A stretch of DNA of 64,000 bases from Candidatus Bathyarchaeota archaeon (GTDB lineage Archaea; Thermoproteota; Bathyarchaeia; Bathyarchaeales; DTEX01). Location: positions 1-64,000 of the forward strand of contig JAGTRI010000005.1 of assembly GCA_018397065.1 (NCBI GenBank), written 5' to 3'. The notes beneath the pieces were generated by a model. The model worked only from the letters and a program-made list of their open reading frames with translations. It was not told where the DNA came from and searched no databases. A program made the position numbers and the translations under genes. Below are positions 16,702-25,053 of this stretch, piece after piece (positions within the stretch are counted from its first letter, which is position 1; every line of letters begins with the position of its first letter).

Positions 16702-19107
16702 TTGATAAGGGAATTGGTTCCTGAGGATCTTAGGAAGGAATGTGATCCTCAGCTGATGGCGTGCGACACAACGGAGGATCTGTCGCCGCTTGAAGAGATC
16801 ATTGGTCAGGATAGGGCTGTTCGAGCATTGAGGTTTGGAATAGATATTGCTGAACGTGGATTCAACATCTTCGTGGCTGGAGTTCCTGGGACGGGAAAAA
16901 CAACGGCTGTCAAAGATTTCTTGGAGGAGGTTGCAAAGACAAAGCCTGTTCCGACCGACTGGTGCTACGTGCATAATTTCCAGAATCCCTATGAGCCTAA
17001 TGCTATTAGTCTTCCTCCAGGGATGGCTAAGATTTTTCAGAAGGATATGGCAAACTTCATTCAGGAGGTGCGTAAGAACCTTCCTAAGGTTTTTGAAAGT
17101 GATGAGTACGCTAGGAAAAGAGAAATTACGATTGGGGCTATTGAAAAAGAAAGGGAGCAGCTTTTCGCTGAGCTAAACATGAAGGCTCAGGCTGAGGGCT
17201 TCATCCTTCAAAGCAGCCCAATTGGATTATTAACTATTCCAGTTGTGAAAGGTCGACCTTTGAATGAAAAGGACTTTCTTTCATTGAGTCCCGAGGTAAG
17301 AGCTGAAATTCAGAAAAAAAGGGATGTTTTGGAAGCTGAATTAAGAAGCGCCATGAGGCAGCTCAGGGGATTAGCGAGAAAGACTGATGAGGCAATCAGG
17401 AAGATGGATCAAGAGGTTGCTTTGTACACAATTGAGTTTGCTATGAGTGAACTGAAAGAGAAATATAAGAATCATAAGGAAATCGTTGATTATTTGATCG
17501 CTGTTCAGAACGATATTTTAGAGAATCTCGAACAGTTTGTTTCGGAGCCTAAGACGCAGGCTCAGCAGCCTTTTCCTTGGGTTGAGGAGCTGCCTTTCAG
17601 GAAGTACGAGGTTAAAGTGGTGGTTGACAATTCTAGCCTTAGGGGTGCACCTGTTGTTTTGGAGCAGAACCCGACTTATCAGAATCTTTTTGGCAGAATT
17701 GAGAAAGAGGCGAGGCTTGGAGTTTTATCCACAGATTTCACTATGATTCACGGTGGTTCGCTGCATGCGGCTAACGGCGGCTATTTGGTTCTTCCAGCTG
17801 GGGAAACTTTGGGCAACATGTTTACTTGGGATAGCTTGAAGAGGGCTTTGATGAACAGGGAAATTATGATTGAGGAGGCAGGTGAAAGACTAGGGTTCAT
17901 AACAACAAAGGGGTTAAAGCCTGAGCCTATTCCTTTAAATGTTAAGGTTATTCTGATTGGTAGCCCTCTTGTTTATGAACTGCTTGTTAGGTATGACCCC
18001 CAGTTCAAAGAGCTTTTCAAGGTGAAGGCGGATTTTGATACCGTGATGGATCGTACAGAAGAGAACATGCGTAAATACGCGGCTTTCATCTGCACTTTTT
18101 GTAAAAAGGAAAAACTTAAGCATCTTGACGCTTCCGCTGTGTCCAAAATAATTGCGTATGGATCTAGGCTTGCTGAGGATCAGGCAAAGCTTTCCACAAG
18201 GTTCGCTGAAGTTGCTGACATTATCCGTGAAGCCAATTTCTACGCGGTTCAGGAAGGATCAAATTACATTACCGCCAGTCATGTAAAAAAGGCAATTGAG
18301 GAAAAAATTTACCGTTCTAACCTGATTCAAGAAAAAATCAAGGAGATGATTAAGCGCGGAGTTTTGCTTATTGACACTGAGGGCTCTGTTGTCGGGCAAG
18401 TTAACGGGTTGTCGGTCACTGGGTTTGGAGACTTTAGTTTTGGTATGCCTTCTCGTCTGACTGCGAGCATTGGTATTGGACGCGAAGGAGTCGTGGACAT
18501 TGAGAGGGAGGCGAAGCTTGGAGGCCCAATTCACACTAAGGGAGTTCTGATTCTTAGCGGCTACCTTTCGAACAAGTACGCTCAGGACAAGCCTCTAACT
18601 CTTTCTGCACGTCTCGTTTTTGAGCAGAGCTACAGCGGAGTTGAGGGAGACAGCGCCTCAAGCGCGGAGCTTTACGCTCTTCTTTCAGCTTTGTCTGGAA
18701 TACCGATTAAGCAGAGCATTGCGGTTACGGGTTCGGTGAACCAGAAGGGTGAGGTTCAAGCGATTGGCGGAGTCAACGAGAAGATCGAGGGCTTCTATGA
18801 GGTTTGCAAGGCGAAGGGGCTCACGGGCAAACAGGGGGTAATGATTCCTGAAAGCAACGTTCAGAACCTCATGTTGAAGGAAGAAATCGTTGAGGCCGTT
18901 AAAGCTGGGAAGTTCCATATTTACTCGGTTAAAACGATAGATGAAGGCATCGAAGTTCTTACAGGCGTAAAGGCAGGCAATAGAAAGTCTGATGGAACGT
19001 TCGAGGAAAACACGGTTAACAGTAAGGTTGACAAACGCCTACGGGAAATGGCTGAAAAGCTCAAAGAGTTTCCAGAGGCCGAGGCATCTAAGAGAAAAGA
19101 GGAATGA
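16702..19107 (+). CDS. Lon-like ATP-dependent protease with AAA_32-type ATPase
   Basis: Predicted ATP-dependent serine protease of 801 residues. The Walker A is at about residues 60-67 (GVPGTGKTT), followed by a long helical insertion (about 120-290). Its arrangement matches the AAA_32 / LonB-like proteins rather than classical archaeal LonB, and no transmembrane segment is visible. The C-terminal Lon proteolytic domain has the Ser-Lys dyad: S651 in EGDSASSAELYALLS and K694 in GGVNEKIEGFYEV. The start is TTG with GAGGTG at 16691-16696; a TATA box GTTTTTATAG lies at 16645-16654. Confidence 0.9.
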   Translation: MIRELVPEDLRKECDPQLMACDTTEDLSPLEEIIGQDRAVRALRFGIDIAERGFNIFVAGVPGTGKTTAVKDFLEEVAKTKPVPTDWCYVHNFQNPYEPNAISLPPGMAKIFQKDMANFIQEVRKNLPKVFESDEYARKREITIGAIEKEREQLFAELNMKAQAEGFILQSSPIGLLTIPVVKGRPLNEKDFLSLSPEVRAEIQKKRDVLEAELRSAMRQLRGLARKTDEAIRKMDQEVALYTIEFAMSELKEKYKNHKEIVDYLIAVQNDILENLEQFVSEPKTQAQQPFPWVEELPFRKYEVKVVVDNSSLRGAPVVLEQNPTYQNLFGRIEKEARLGVLSTDFTMIHGGSLHAANGGYLVLPAGETLGNMFTWDSLKRALMNREIMIEEAGERLGFITTKGLKPEPIPLNVKVILIGSPLVYELLVRYDPQFKELFKVKADFDTVMDRTEENMRKYAAFICTFCKKEKLKHLDASAVSKIIAYGSRLAEDQAKLSTRFAEVADIIREANFYAVQEGSNYITASHVKKAIEEKIYRSNLIQEKIKEMIKRGVLLIDTEGSVVGQVNGLSVTGFGDFSFGMPSRLTASIGIGREGVVDIEREAKLGGPIHTKGVLILSGYLSNKYAQDKPLTLSARLVFEQSYSGVEGDSASSAELYALLSALSGIPIKQSIAVTGSVNQKGEVQAIGGVNEKIEGFYEVCKAKGLTGKQGVMIPESNVQNLMLKEEIVEAVKAGKFHIYSVKTIDEGIEVLTGVKAGNRKSDGTFEENTVNSKVDKRLREMAEKLKEFPEAEASKRKEE

Positions 19108-19147
19108 CGTTTTTCCGAAAAAACATCTCGTCTTTAGGTTGCAAAGC

Positions 19148-19300
19148 TCAGGAGATGTAGGATGTGTAGTCTTCTTTGATTGTACCGCATTTTTGGCATT
19201 GCCTGTATCTTTTGCCTGTTTTAGGTGAGAATCCTAGTTCAAGCCAGTTGTGGCGGCACTTGTTTGCGTTTATTTTTGCGGGATTGGCTCGTTTCTTCAT
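19148..19300 (-). CDS. Small zinc-ribbon protein (50 residues)
   Basis: An ATG-to-TGA frame of 50 codons in an otherwise gene-free stretch, starting MKKRANPAKINANKCRHNW. It carries a CxH pair (C15, H17) and a CxxC knuckle (C35, C38) spaced like a treble-clef or zinc-ribbon fold, with many basic residues between. No ribosome site is obvious, and an upstream in-frame stop rules out a longer version. I do not recognise the family. Nucleic-acid binding is a guess from composition. The four well-placed metal ligands make chance unlikely. Confidence 0.5.
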   Translation of the reverse strand: MKKRANPAKINANKCRHNWLELGFSPKTGKRYRQCQKCGTIKEDYTSYIS

Positions 19301-19717
19301 AGAAGACCAGAATGTAATGAGCCTTCATTATTGACTTGTGAATCAAGTGTCCAAACTCAGTTTCCTAAGAACAGACACGTATCTTAATTGTCGGTTGATG
19401 TTTTTAGTCTAAAGTTGCGTCAAATGGTCTATGGTTGTGGAAGATCGTGCGTATCTTGGTTTTTGTTTCTGTGAAGATGTTGAGGGGAAGTGGGTATATA
19501 TATTAGGGTCACCTTTCTTGACCATCTACCCTATTCTTGTGCCTGTTTGCGGTTGTTCCATGCATGTTGAGTTTTTTCTTTATGTAGACTTGGAATTGTG
19601 GATTCCCGCATGCTTGGAGACTCTTTGATATATTGCCGAGGGATCTTTTGTGGGTTTGGCTTGATAGAAAACTTTTATTCTTTTGGTGTTTTGTTACTAT
19701 TACTAAGGAGTCGGGGC
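19301..19717. other. Gene-poor stretch with promoter of the RNase H-fold gene
   Basis: About 400 bases with no convincing gene. Short open frames here lack recognisable protein character. ACTTTTATT at 19671-19679 looks like the TATA box, and AAGGAG at 19705-19710 is the ribosome site, for the gene starting at 19718. Confidence 0.4.
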
Positions 19718-20341
19718 ATGAGCCAAAAAATAGCCGTTGCCACAGTTTCAGGTAAGGCTTACTACTTGCTGGTTAATGAACTTAAGCAGAGGAAGCTTTC
19801 TTTCTTAAGTTGTTTGCCGCAGAAGCCGATTTCGCCTTCAGTCCAAGTGGTCATAACGACGGCTAATGAGAGGCATCTTGTGGACCACCCAAATGTTTTG
19901 GTCTTTGACCCGGAAAGTGACCCTTCTGACGTAGTTACTAGGGCATTGCAGGTAATTCAAAACAAGACGGCTTACAAGGAAGTTACGGTTGGAATAGACC
20001 CTGGAAAAAACTTCGGCGTCGCAGTTCTCGGCGACGGCAAAGTCATAAAAAAGATGCAAATTTTGAGCCTGGAAAAAACTGTTGACACCGTTTTGATGGA
20101 GTTAAAAAAGACTCCAAGCCAGACGAAGCACGTTAAGATTGGGAACGGAATCCCTGAACTAGCTGAGGAAATCGCAGCTAGGCTGGATTTATCTTTGCCT
20201 AGGGACGTGTCAATTGAAATTGTAAGCGAAGCAGGCACAAGCACCCTAAGAGGCGACGGCTTCAGAAAAAAAGTGACTGACGCCGACTCAGCCACAGAAA
20301 TCGGCAGAAAGAACGGAACAATGAAGCCAAGAAGGAACTAG
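19718..20341 (+). CDS. RNase H-fold (RuvC-like) protein of archaeal type
   Basis: A 207-residue protein. The C-terminal half has the signature of a RuvC/YqgF-like RNase H fold: VTVGIDPGKNFGVAVL with the first acidic residue, a glutamate in IEIVSEAG, and DADSATEIG near the end as the third acidic site. The N-terminal 85 residues form a separate domain without recognisable motif. The ATG at 19718 follows AAGGAG by seven bases. It ends three bases before the Clp1/Grc3 gene, so the two are probably one transcript and may act on the same nucleic acid. Nuclease activity is inferred from fold residues only. Confidence 0.65.
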   Translation: MSQKIAVATVSGKAYYLLVNELKQRKLSFLSCLPQKPISPSVQVVITTANERHLVDHPNVLVFDPESDPSDVVTRALQVIQNKTAYKEVTVGIDPGKNFGVAVLGDGKVIKKMQILSLEKTVDTVLMELKKTPSQTKHVKIGNGIPELAEEIAARLDLSLPRDVSIEIVSEAGTSTLRGDGFRKKVTDADSATEIGRKNGTMKPRRN

Positions 20342-20343
20342 CG

Positions 20344-21627
20344 ATGATGCTTAAAGTTGAACGTGGAAAAACCTTACTCGTCGACGGCCCAGCTCGAATA
20401 CAGCTAAACGTAGGAAAACTATCCGTCCTTGGCACGCTAGTTGAGCCTAAAGAACAGATCGTGGTTCGCAGAGGAAAACGGATGCCTCTGGAAAGCATAG
20501 TTGACTGCGAGGTAGAACTGGCTTTAGGAGACTCAGCGTCCTACACAATCATTGAAGGAGACGCAATACCAACCTCATGGAAGCAAGCTGCAGAAAAAAT
20601 TCTTTCACGAGGTGCCCCTACAACCGTTCTTGTTGTCGGCGGAGTTGATTGTGGAAAGACGGCGTTCTGCACCTATTTAGCTAATTCGTCTTTTGCAAAA
20701 AAATTAAAGATCGCCATCGTAGACGGAGACATAGGTCAGTCAGACATAGGCCCCCCAGGAACAGTCAGCCTATGCAAGTTAAACAGCACTGTTGTCGACC
20801 TCTTCAAACTGCAGGCTGACGAATTAAGGTTCATAGGTGTCACAAGCCCAGGTCGCAAACCAAGGGCAGTCGTAGATGCGCTTCAGGCATTAAAGCAAAA
20901 AGCGCTTGAGCAATCATCTGACCTTGTTATTGTTAACACTGACGGTTGGGTAGAGGGGGAGGCAGCTGTTGACTACAAGGTTAACCTTGTGGAAAAACTT
21001 GCGCCAAACGTAATTGTCGCGGTTAAGTGTAATGGCGAGCTGACTCCAATTATTGAGGTTGTGTCTACTAATCATGAAGTTGTAGTCGTTAGCTCACCTC
21101 AGCTTATAAAGAAGCGTGACCAAGAAACCAGAAAGCTTCTGCGAGAGTCAGCGTACAAGAAGTACCTTAAAGAAACAAAGGTTCGCTCTTTCCCGTTAAG
21201 CTGGATTGCCGTCGACGGGGACTTGATGTTCAAAAAAGGCGTAGATTCTTTGCTGAAAAAGCGGATAGAGGGACTTACTGGAAAAGAGGTTCTATTCTGC
21301 CAAGAATTTCCAAACTACGTGGCTGTTATGGTTGGCAAAACGTTTTCGTTCGAAGAGGAACATGTAAAAAAGCTCGAGTCTGAACTTGGAAAACGCGTTT
21401 TCTGCCTTCGACGAGGAGACGAAGAAGGACTTTTAATATCTCTTGAGGACGCAGCTGGAAAGGTTCTGGGGTTAGGAACAATCAGCTACATCGACTTCGA
21501 TAAAGGAAACATCGTAATAAACACGGCTGTAAATGGGGAAGTGACAAAAATTGTGGTTAGCCAAATAAAACTTAACGGCGAAGGACACGAAATTGGTATG
21601 CTATTTGAAAACCTAAGTCTCAGCTGA
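20344..21627 (+). CDS. Polynucleotide 5'-hydroxyl kinase, Clp1/Grc3 family
   Basis: Predicted ATP/GTP-dependent kinase phosphorylating 5'-OH ends of RNA or DNA, homologous to Clp1 and Grc3/Nol9. Of 427 residues, the N-terminal beta-rich region precedes the Walker A GGVDCGKTAF (about 99-108). The family-specific motif DGDIGQSDIGPPGTVSL follows, and a C-terminal beta-barrel-like region completes the three-domain plan. The product could support tRNA-intron or rRNA processing, in line with the intron-bearing tRNA gene in this window. It follows the RNase H-fold gene by two bases and is convergent with nth, overlapping its 3' end by 15 bases. Confidence 0.88.
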   Translation: MMLKVERGKTLLVDGPARIQLNVGKLSVLGTLVEPKEQIVVRRGKRMPLESIVDCEVELALGDSASYTIIEGDAIPTSWKQAAEKILSRGAPTTVLVVGGVDCGKTAFCTYLANSSFAKKLKIAIVDGDIGQSDIGPPGTVSLCKLNSTVVDLFKLQADELRFIGVTSPGRKPRAVVDALQALKQKALEQSSDLVIVNTDGWVEGEAAVDYKVNLVEKLAPNVIVAVKCNGELTPIIEVVSTNHEVVVVSSPQLIKKRDQETRKLLRESAYKKYLKETKVRSFPLSWIAVDGDLMFKKGVDSLLKKRIEGLTGKEVLFCQEFPNYVAVMVGKTFSFEEEHVKKLESELGKRVFCLRRGDEEGLLISLEDAAGKVLGLGTISYIDFDKGNIVINTAVNGEVTKIVVSQIKLNGEGHEIGMLFENLSLS

Positions 21628-22314
21628 AGGACAAAGATTCCTAACTGGACAGACGGCGTGAATGGGCTTTAAAGCCTTGCAGTATTTTCGTCCCAAAGAA
21701 ATGAAGAGCAAATGAACAGTCAAGTATTCCTCAGACGGATACAGTTTTTGAAGCGTCTCCCGCACAACATCGTAACTGGCGCGCCTTGGAGCAAGATTCA
21801 GCCTTTTCGAAACCCTGTCCACATGCGTATCAACAGGTAATGTGGGCTTTTGAGCTGAAAAAAGAAGCACAACATCAGCGGTTTTCGGACCGACTCCAGG
21901 CAAGCTCATAAGCCTTGCTCTTGCCTCTTCCAAGTTCAAGTCATGGATGAAACTAAGTGAACAATTGAACTTTTCCAGAACCTGTGCTGCAACCCTTTTG
22001 AGAATCTTAGCTTTATTTCGGTAAAGGCCAGCGACTCTTAATGCTTCTTCAATTTCCGAGATTTCCGCGTTAGCCAATTCTTGGGGCGTGATTGAAAATT
22101 TTCCGGAAAGGTTCTGGTACGCTCTTCGGGTGTTTACCTCAGCTGTAGATTGGCTGATGATTGTTCTAACCAAAACCTTGAAAGGTTCATTCCCGATGTC
22201 TACGAGACGGGGAACGCCGAAATGCTCCTTAAGTGTTTCGAGAACTTGTTCAGCTCTTCTAGTTTCTTCATTCAATAAAGCAGCAGCCTCAGATACCAAT
22301 TTTCTTCGTTTCAC
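21613..22314 (-). CDS. nth: Endonuclease III-like DNA glycosylase with altered FeS motif
   Basis: Base-excision repair glycosylase/AP lyase acting on oxidised pyrimidines. The helix-hairpin-helix LPGVGPKTADVV carries catalytic K144, and VDTHVDRVSKRL supplies D162. The C-terminal cluster loop reads C212-x6-H219-x2-C222-x5-C228: three cysteines sit at canonical positions but the second ligand is histidine. Length of 233 residues is slightly longer than the bacterial enzyme through an N-terminal extension. Whether the [4Fe-4S] cluster is bound with a histidine ligand is open. Confidence 0.92.
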   Translation of the reverse strand: MKRRKLVSEAAALLNEETRRAEQVLETLKEHFGVPRLVDIGNEPFKVLVRTIISQSTAEVNTRRAYQNLSGKFSITPQELANAEISEIEEALRVAGLYRNKAKILKRVAAQVLEKFNCSLSFIHDLNLEEARARLMSLPGVGPKTADVVLLFSAQKPTLPVDTHVDRVSKRLNLAPRRASYDVVRETLQKLYPSEEYLTVHLLFISLGRKYCKALKPIHAVCPVRNLCPSAET

Positions 22315-22512
22315 TTATTTTTAGTCCTTATATGTAAAGGACACTGTTAGGGCTAAACCGCAGCCTCATACGCCATGGCAATGTGTTTCTATCAACCTCA
22401 AATCCATAGCTTTAGACCATATCAAAGTCACCTAGGTCATAAGCAAGAATTGTAAAACGCTCAAATACCTAAAACAGATATTTTGATACCGCATTCGCAA
22501 GGTGATAAGAGG

Positions 22513-23685
22513 TTGCTGAAAAGTCAGCCAACAGCTAAGATTCACAGTTTTCAGCTGCCTAAGAAGATCCTTTTTGGCGTAAAATCTTCTGAGAACGTTG
22601 GGACTGAGGCCAAAGCTCTAGGCGGAAAAAAAGCGTTTCTCGTAACTGACAAAAACCTTGAAAAGACTGGCATACCGGCAAAAATTGAGGAGTCTTTAGT
22701 CAGCCAAGGGTTCGAAGTTAACCTTTTCGATGCAGTTGAGCCTGAACCAGTTCTGGAAATTGCTGAAAACGTTGCGTCTACGGCTAGAAGAAAAAAATAC
22801 GACATCATAGTCGGCGTAGGTGGCGGAAGCGTCCTAGACATGGCGAAAGTTGCAGCGATGTCCCTGACCAACCCTGGGCCAATGCGGAACTACGTCGGCG
22901 TTGACCTTGTTAAAAATCCAAGTGTGCCAAGCATTCTTTTGCCAACCACTGCGGGTACTGGTTCGGAAGTCACTAACGTGGCGGTTCTAACGATCACCGA
23001 GGACGAGTTAAAAACCTCAATTATAAGCCCCCATATGTTTTGTAATGTAGCCATCGTTGACCCAAGCCTAACGTACAATTTACCCCCGCGACTTACGGCG
23101 TCAACAGGGCTGGATGCTTTAAGCCACGCTTTAGAAGCGCTTATATCAGTTAACGCTAATCCAATCACGGACTCACTTGCTATCAAAGCTGTTAAGCTCA
23201 TTTTTGCCAATCTGCCTAAAGCCTACGAAAGCGGAGACCCGGAAAGCAGAGAAGGCATGTGCCTCGGCTCGTTGATTGCTGGAATGTCGTTTGGGAACGC
23301 AGGCGTATGCTTGGGCCACGCGGCGGCTTACACATTCGCTGTGTCATACAAAGTCTCGCACGGAACATCATGCGGCTTGGTTCTGCCCTACGTGTTCAGA
23401 TTCTGCGCTTCATCTATTCCTTTGAAGCTTCCAAAAATCGCAGAATCACTCGAGATTGAAACTGAAAATTTAGGGCTTGAGGAAACGGGTTTAGCCATTT
23501 CAGATGCTATTCTTGGGCTGATGGATAAGTTGCAGATGCCGAAACGGCTGCGCGACTTGAACATTCCACGAAGAGACGTGCCAAAATTAGCTGAAAAGCT
23601 TCTCACATTTAGCCGTCTGATTAAGAGAACCCCGAACCCCTTGTCTTATAATGATGCGGTTAGGCTTTTCGAGACGATGTGGTAG
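22513..23685 (+). CDS. Iron-containing alcohol dehydrogenase family protein
   Basis: Group III Fe-dependent dehydrogenase, NAD(P)-linked. GVGGGSVLDMAKV is the dinucleotide-binding motif. Candidate metal ligands are D and H in TGLDALSHALEAL, then H in GVCLGHAAAY and H in YKVSHGTSCGLVLP. The TTG at 22513 is preferred because AGGTG lies eight bases upstream; an earlier in-frame TTG at 22483 lacks a site. This gives 390 residues. The substrate is unknown; relatives act on lactaldehyde, butanol, glycerol or hydroxy acids. It precedes an HpcH-type aldolase, so an aldehyde or short-chain diol product is possible. Confidence 0.88.
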   Translation: MLKSQPTAKIHSFQLPKKILFGVKSSENVGTEAKALGGKKAFLVTDKNLEKTGIPAKIEESLVSQGFEVNLFDAVEPEPVLEIAENVASTARRKKYDIIVGVGGGSVLDMAKVAAMSLTNPGPMRNYVGVDLVKNPSVPSILLPTTAGTGSEVTNVAVLTITEDELKTSIISPHMFCNVAIVDPSLTYNLPPRLTASTGLDALSHALEALISVNANPITDSLAIKAVKLIFANLPKAYESGDPESREGMCLGSLIAGMSFGNAGVCLGHAAAYTFAVSYKVSHGTSCGLVLPYVFRFCASSIPLKLPKIAESLEIETENLGLEETGLAISDAILGLMDKLQMPKRLRDLNIPRRDVPKLAEKLLTFSRLIKRTPNPLSYNDAVRLFETMW

Positions 23686-23813
23686 CGTGCAAATGGAAAA
23701 ATATTGCCAAGTTGTAGACTATAGTGACGTTCTTGCTGTTGAACAGTCGGTCTTGATTCGAAACTATTTGTAAGTTTTATATGCTTCATTTAAATGGTAC
23801 GTTCATTGGAGCA

Positions 23814-24608
23814 GTGCCGTATTTGAAGGCGAACAGACTTAGAGAGTTAATGAGAAAAGGCGAACCGACAATTGGAACCCGAATAATGATTTCGTGGCCT
23901 GGGCTGGTTGAGATTGTTGGGAACACAGGCGTCTACGACTATGTTGAGTTTCTAAGCGAGTACGGACCTTACGACCTTTACGACTTCGACAATATTGCAA
24001 GAGCAGCTGAACTAGTAGGCATCTCGTCCATGATAAAAATCGACCAAGAACCTCGAACGTACCTGGCTGGAAGAGCCTTGGCAGCTGGCATTCAAAATGT
24101 GCTTTTCGCCGACATCCGAACAGTTCAAGACGCTGAAGAGGCAGTACGCGCAGTGAGAATGGAACCAAAAGGCCTCAGCGGGTTCAGAATGGATCGAAGA
24201 GTAGGGTACGTTGGCGCCACAGGCACAGCGGCAGACGTCGTGAAAATGTGCGACGAAGCAGTTGTCGCATTGATGATAGAAAAGAAGCAGGCGGTTGAAA
24301 ACCTAGAGGAAATCCTCTCCGTTGAAGGCATAGACATGGTACAATTTGGGCCATCTGACTATTCTGTCAGCATTGGCTTGCCAGGTGACGTGACGAACCA
24401 AAAAGTGAGAGAAGCAGAGCTAAAGACCATAAAGACTGCGTTAAAGATGAACGTGGCTCCTAGAGCTGAAATCTTTAGGCCTGAAGACGCAAAAAGGTAT
24501 ATGGAACTGGGTGTGCGAAACTTCAGCTTAGGCACAGACGTAAGCATCTTAGGCTTCTACTGGAAGAACAGCGGGGCTGAACTGAAAAAGCTTCTTTCAA
24601 AACCGTAA
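23814..24608 (+). CDS. HpcH/HpaI-family aldolase
   Basis: Class II, metal-dependent pyruvate-aldolase or citrate-lyase beta family with a TIM barrel. It has the pattern GEPTIGTRIMISWPGLVEI, DFDNI, KIDQEP, GFRMDRRVGY and the C-terminal FSLGTDVSIL. A TATA box overlaps the ATG at 23781 (GTTTTATATG, 23774-23783), which puts the transcript start near 23804; the GTG at 23814 with GGAG at 23807-23810 is therefore the better start, giving 264 residues. It splits or joins a 2-keto acid and an aldehyde; the substrate is not resolved. Confidence 0.82.
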   Translation: MPYLKANRLRELMRKGEPTIGTRIMISWPGLVEIVGNTGVYDYVEFLSEYGPYDLYDFDNIARAAELVGISSMIKIDQEPRTYLAGRALAAGIQNVLFADIRTVQDAEEAVRAVRMEPKGLSGFRMDRRVGYVGATGTAADVVKMCDEAVVALMIEKKQAVENLEEILSVEGIDMVQFGPSDYSVSIGLPGDVTNQKVREAELKTIKTALKMNVAPRAEIFRPEDAKRYMELGVRNFSLGTDVSILGFYWKNSGAELKKLLSKP

Positions 24609-24687
24609 GCGTGTTCGGCGAACCGTCGGGGAACCGATAAATACCTAGAGCGACACACTAGTATCGTCGGTTAAGGGCGAAGAAACC

Positions 24688-25053
24688 ATGTCGCAGGCTC
24701 GAGTCATACGGGAAGAAACCAAAGTAGGTGACAACGTCTATTCCGTAGTACTCATCGAAGCCAAAAACGGCTACGTCGTGCTGTTAAGCGAAGGACAGGA
24801 CAGCATCGGAACCCTAGCAGTCTCAGTTCCACAAACCCCAGGAATGATTGGGCCACCATTGTCGTCCACTCTTCTAGGCGAACGAAACGTGACGCTTGCG
24901 AGGATGCTGGCGGAACGCCTCGCTAACAGCTTAAAGAAGATTGTTTTGGTCTCAGTTTTCGTTAAAACCGCAACTGAGGCAGAGGCAGGCCGCATGTTTC
25001 TAGGACTTCTTGAAAAAACCTTGAAGAAGTTGGTGAGGGAAGGTGAGTCTTAG
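24688..25053 (+). CDS. Proteasome assembly chaperone 3/4-like protein
   Basis: A 121-residue alpha/beta protein. The middle shows two beta strands, a segment SSTLLGERNVTLARMLAERL and a strand IVLVSVFVKT, followed by a C-terminal helix. The strand-(S/T)xLLG-helix layout resembles PSMG3/PSMG4 (PAC3/PAC4) of the eukaryotic 20S proteasome and their archaeal relatives. It overlaps the UbiD-family gene by 11 bases, so the two are co-transcribed. The homology is my reading of pattern and needs a profile search; the role in alpha-ring assembly is inferred from the family. Confidence 0.55.
   Translation: MSQARVIREETKVGDNVYSVVLIEAKNGYVVLLSEGQDSIGTLAVSVPQTPGMIGPPLSSTLLGERNVTLARMLAERLANSLKKIVLVSVFVKTATEAEAGRMFLGLLEKTLKKLVREGES

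Noticed and set aside
19431-19628. 65-codon plus-strand frame in the gap after the Lon-like gene
   Set aside because: No ribosome site, odd composition rich in Phe, Cys and Leu, overlaps the start region of the next frame, no recognisable motif.
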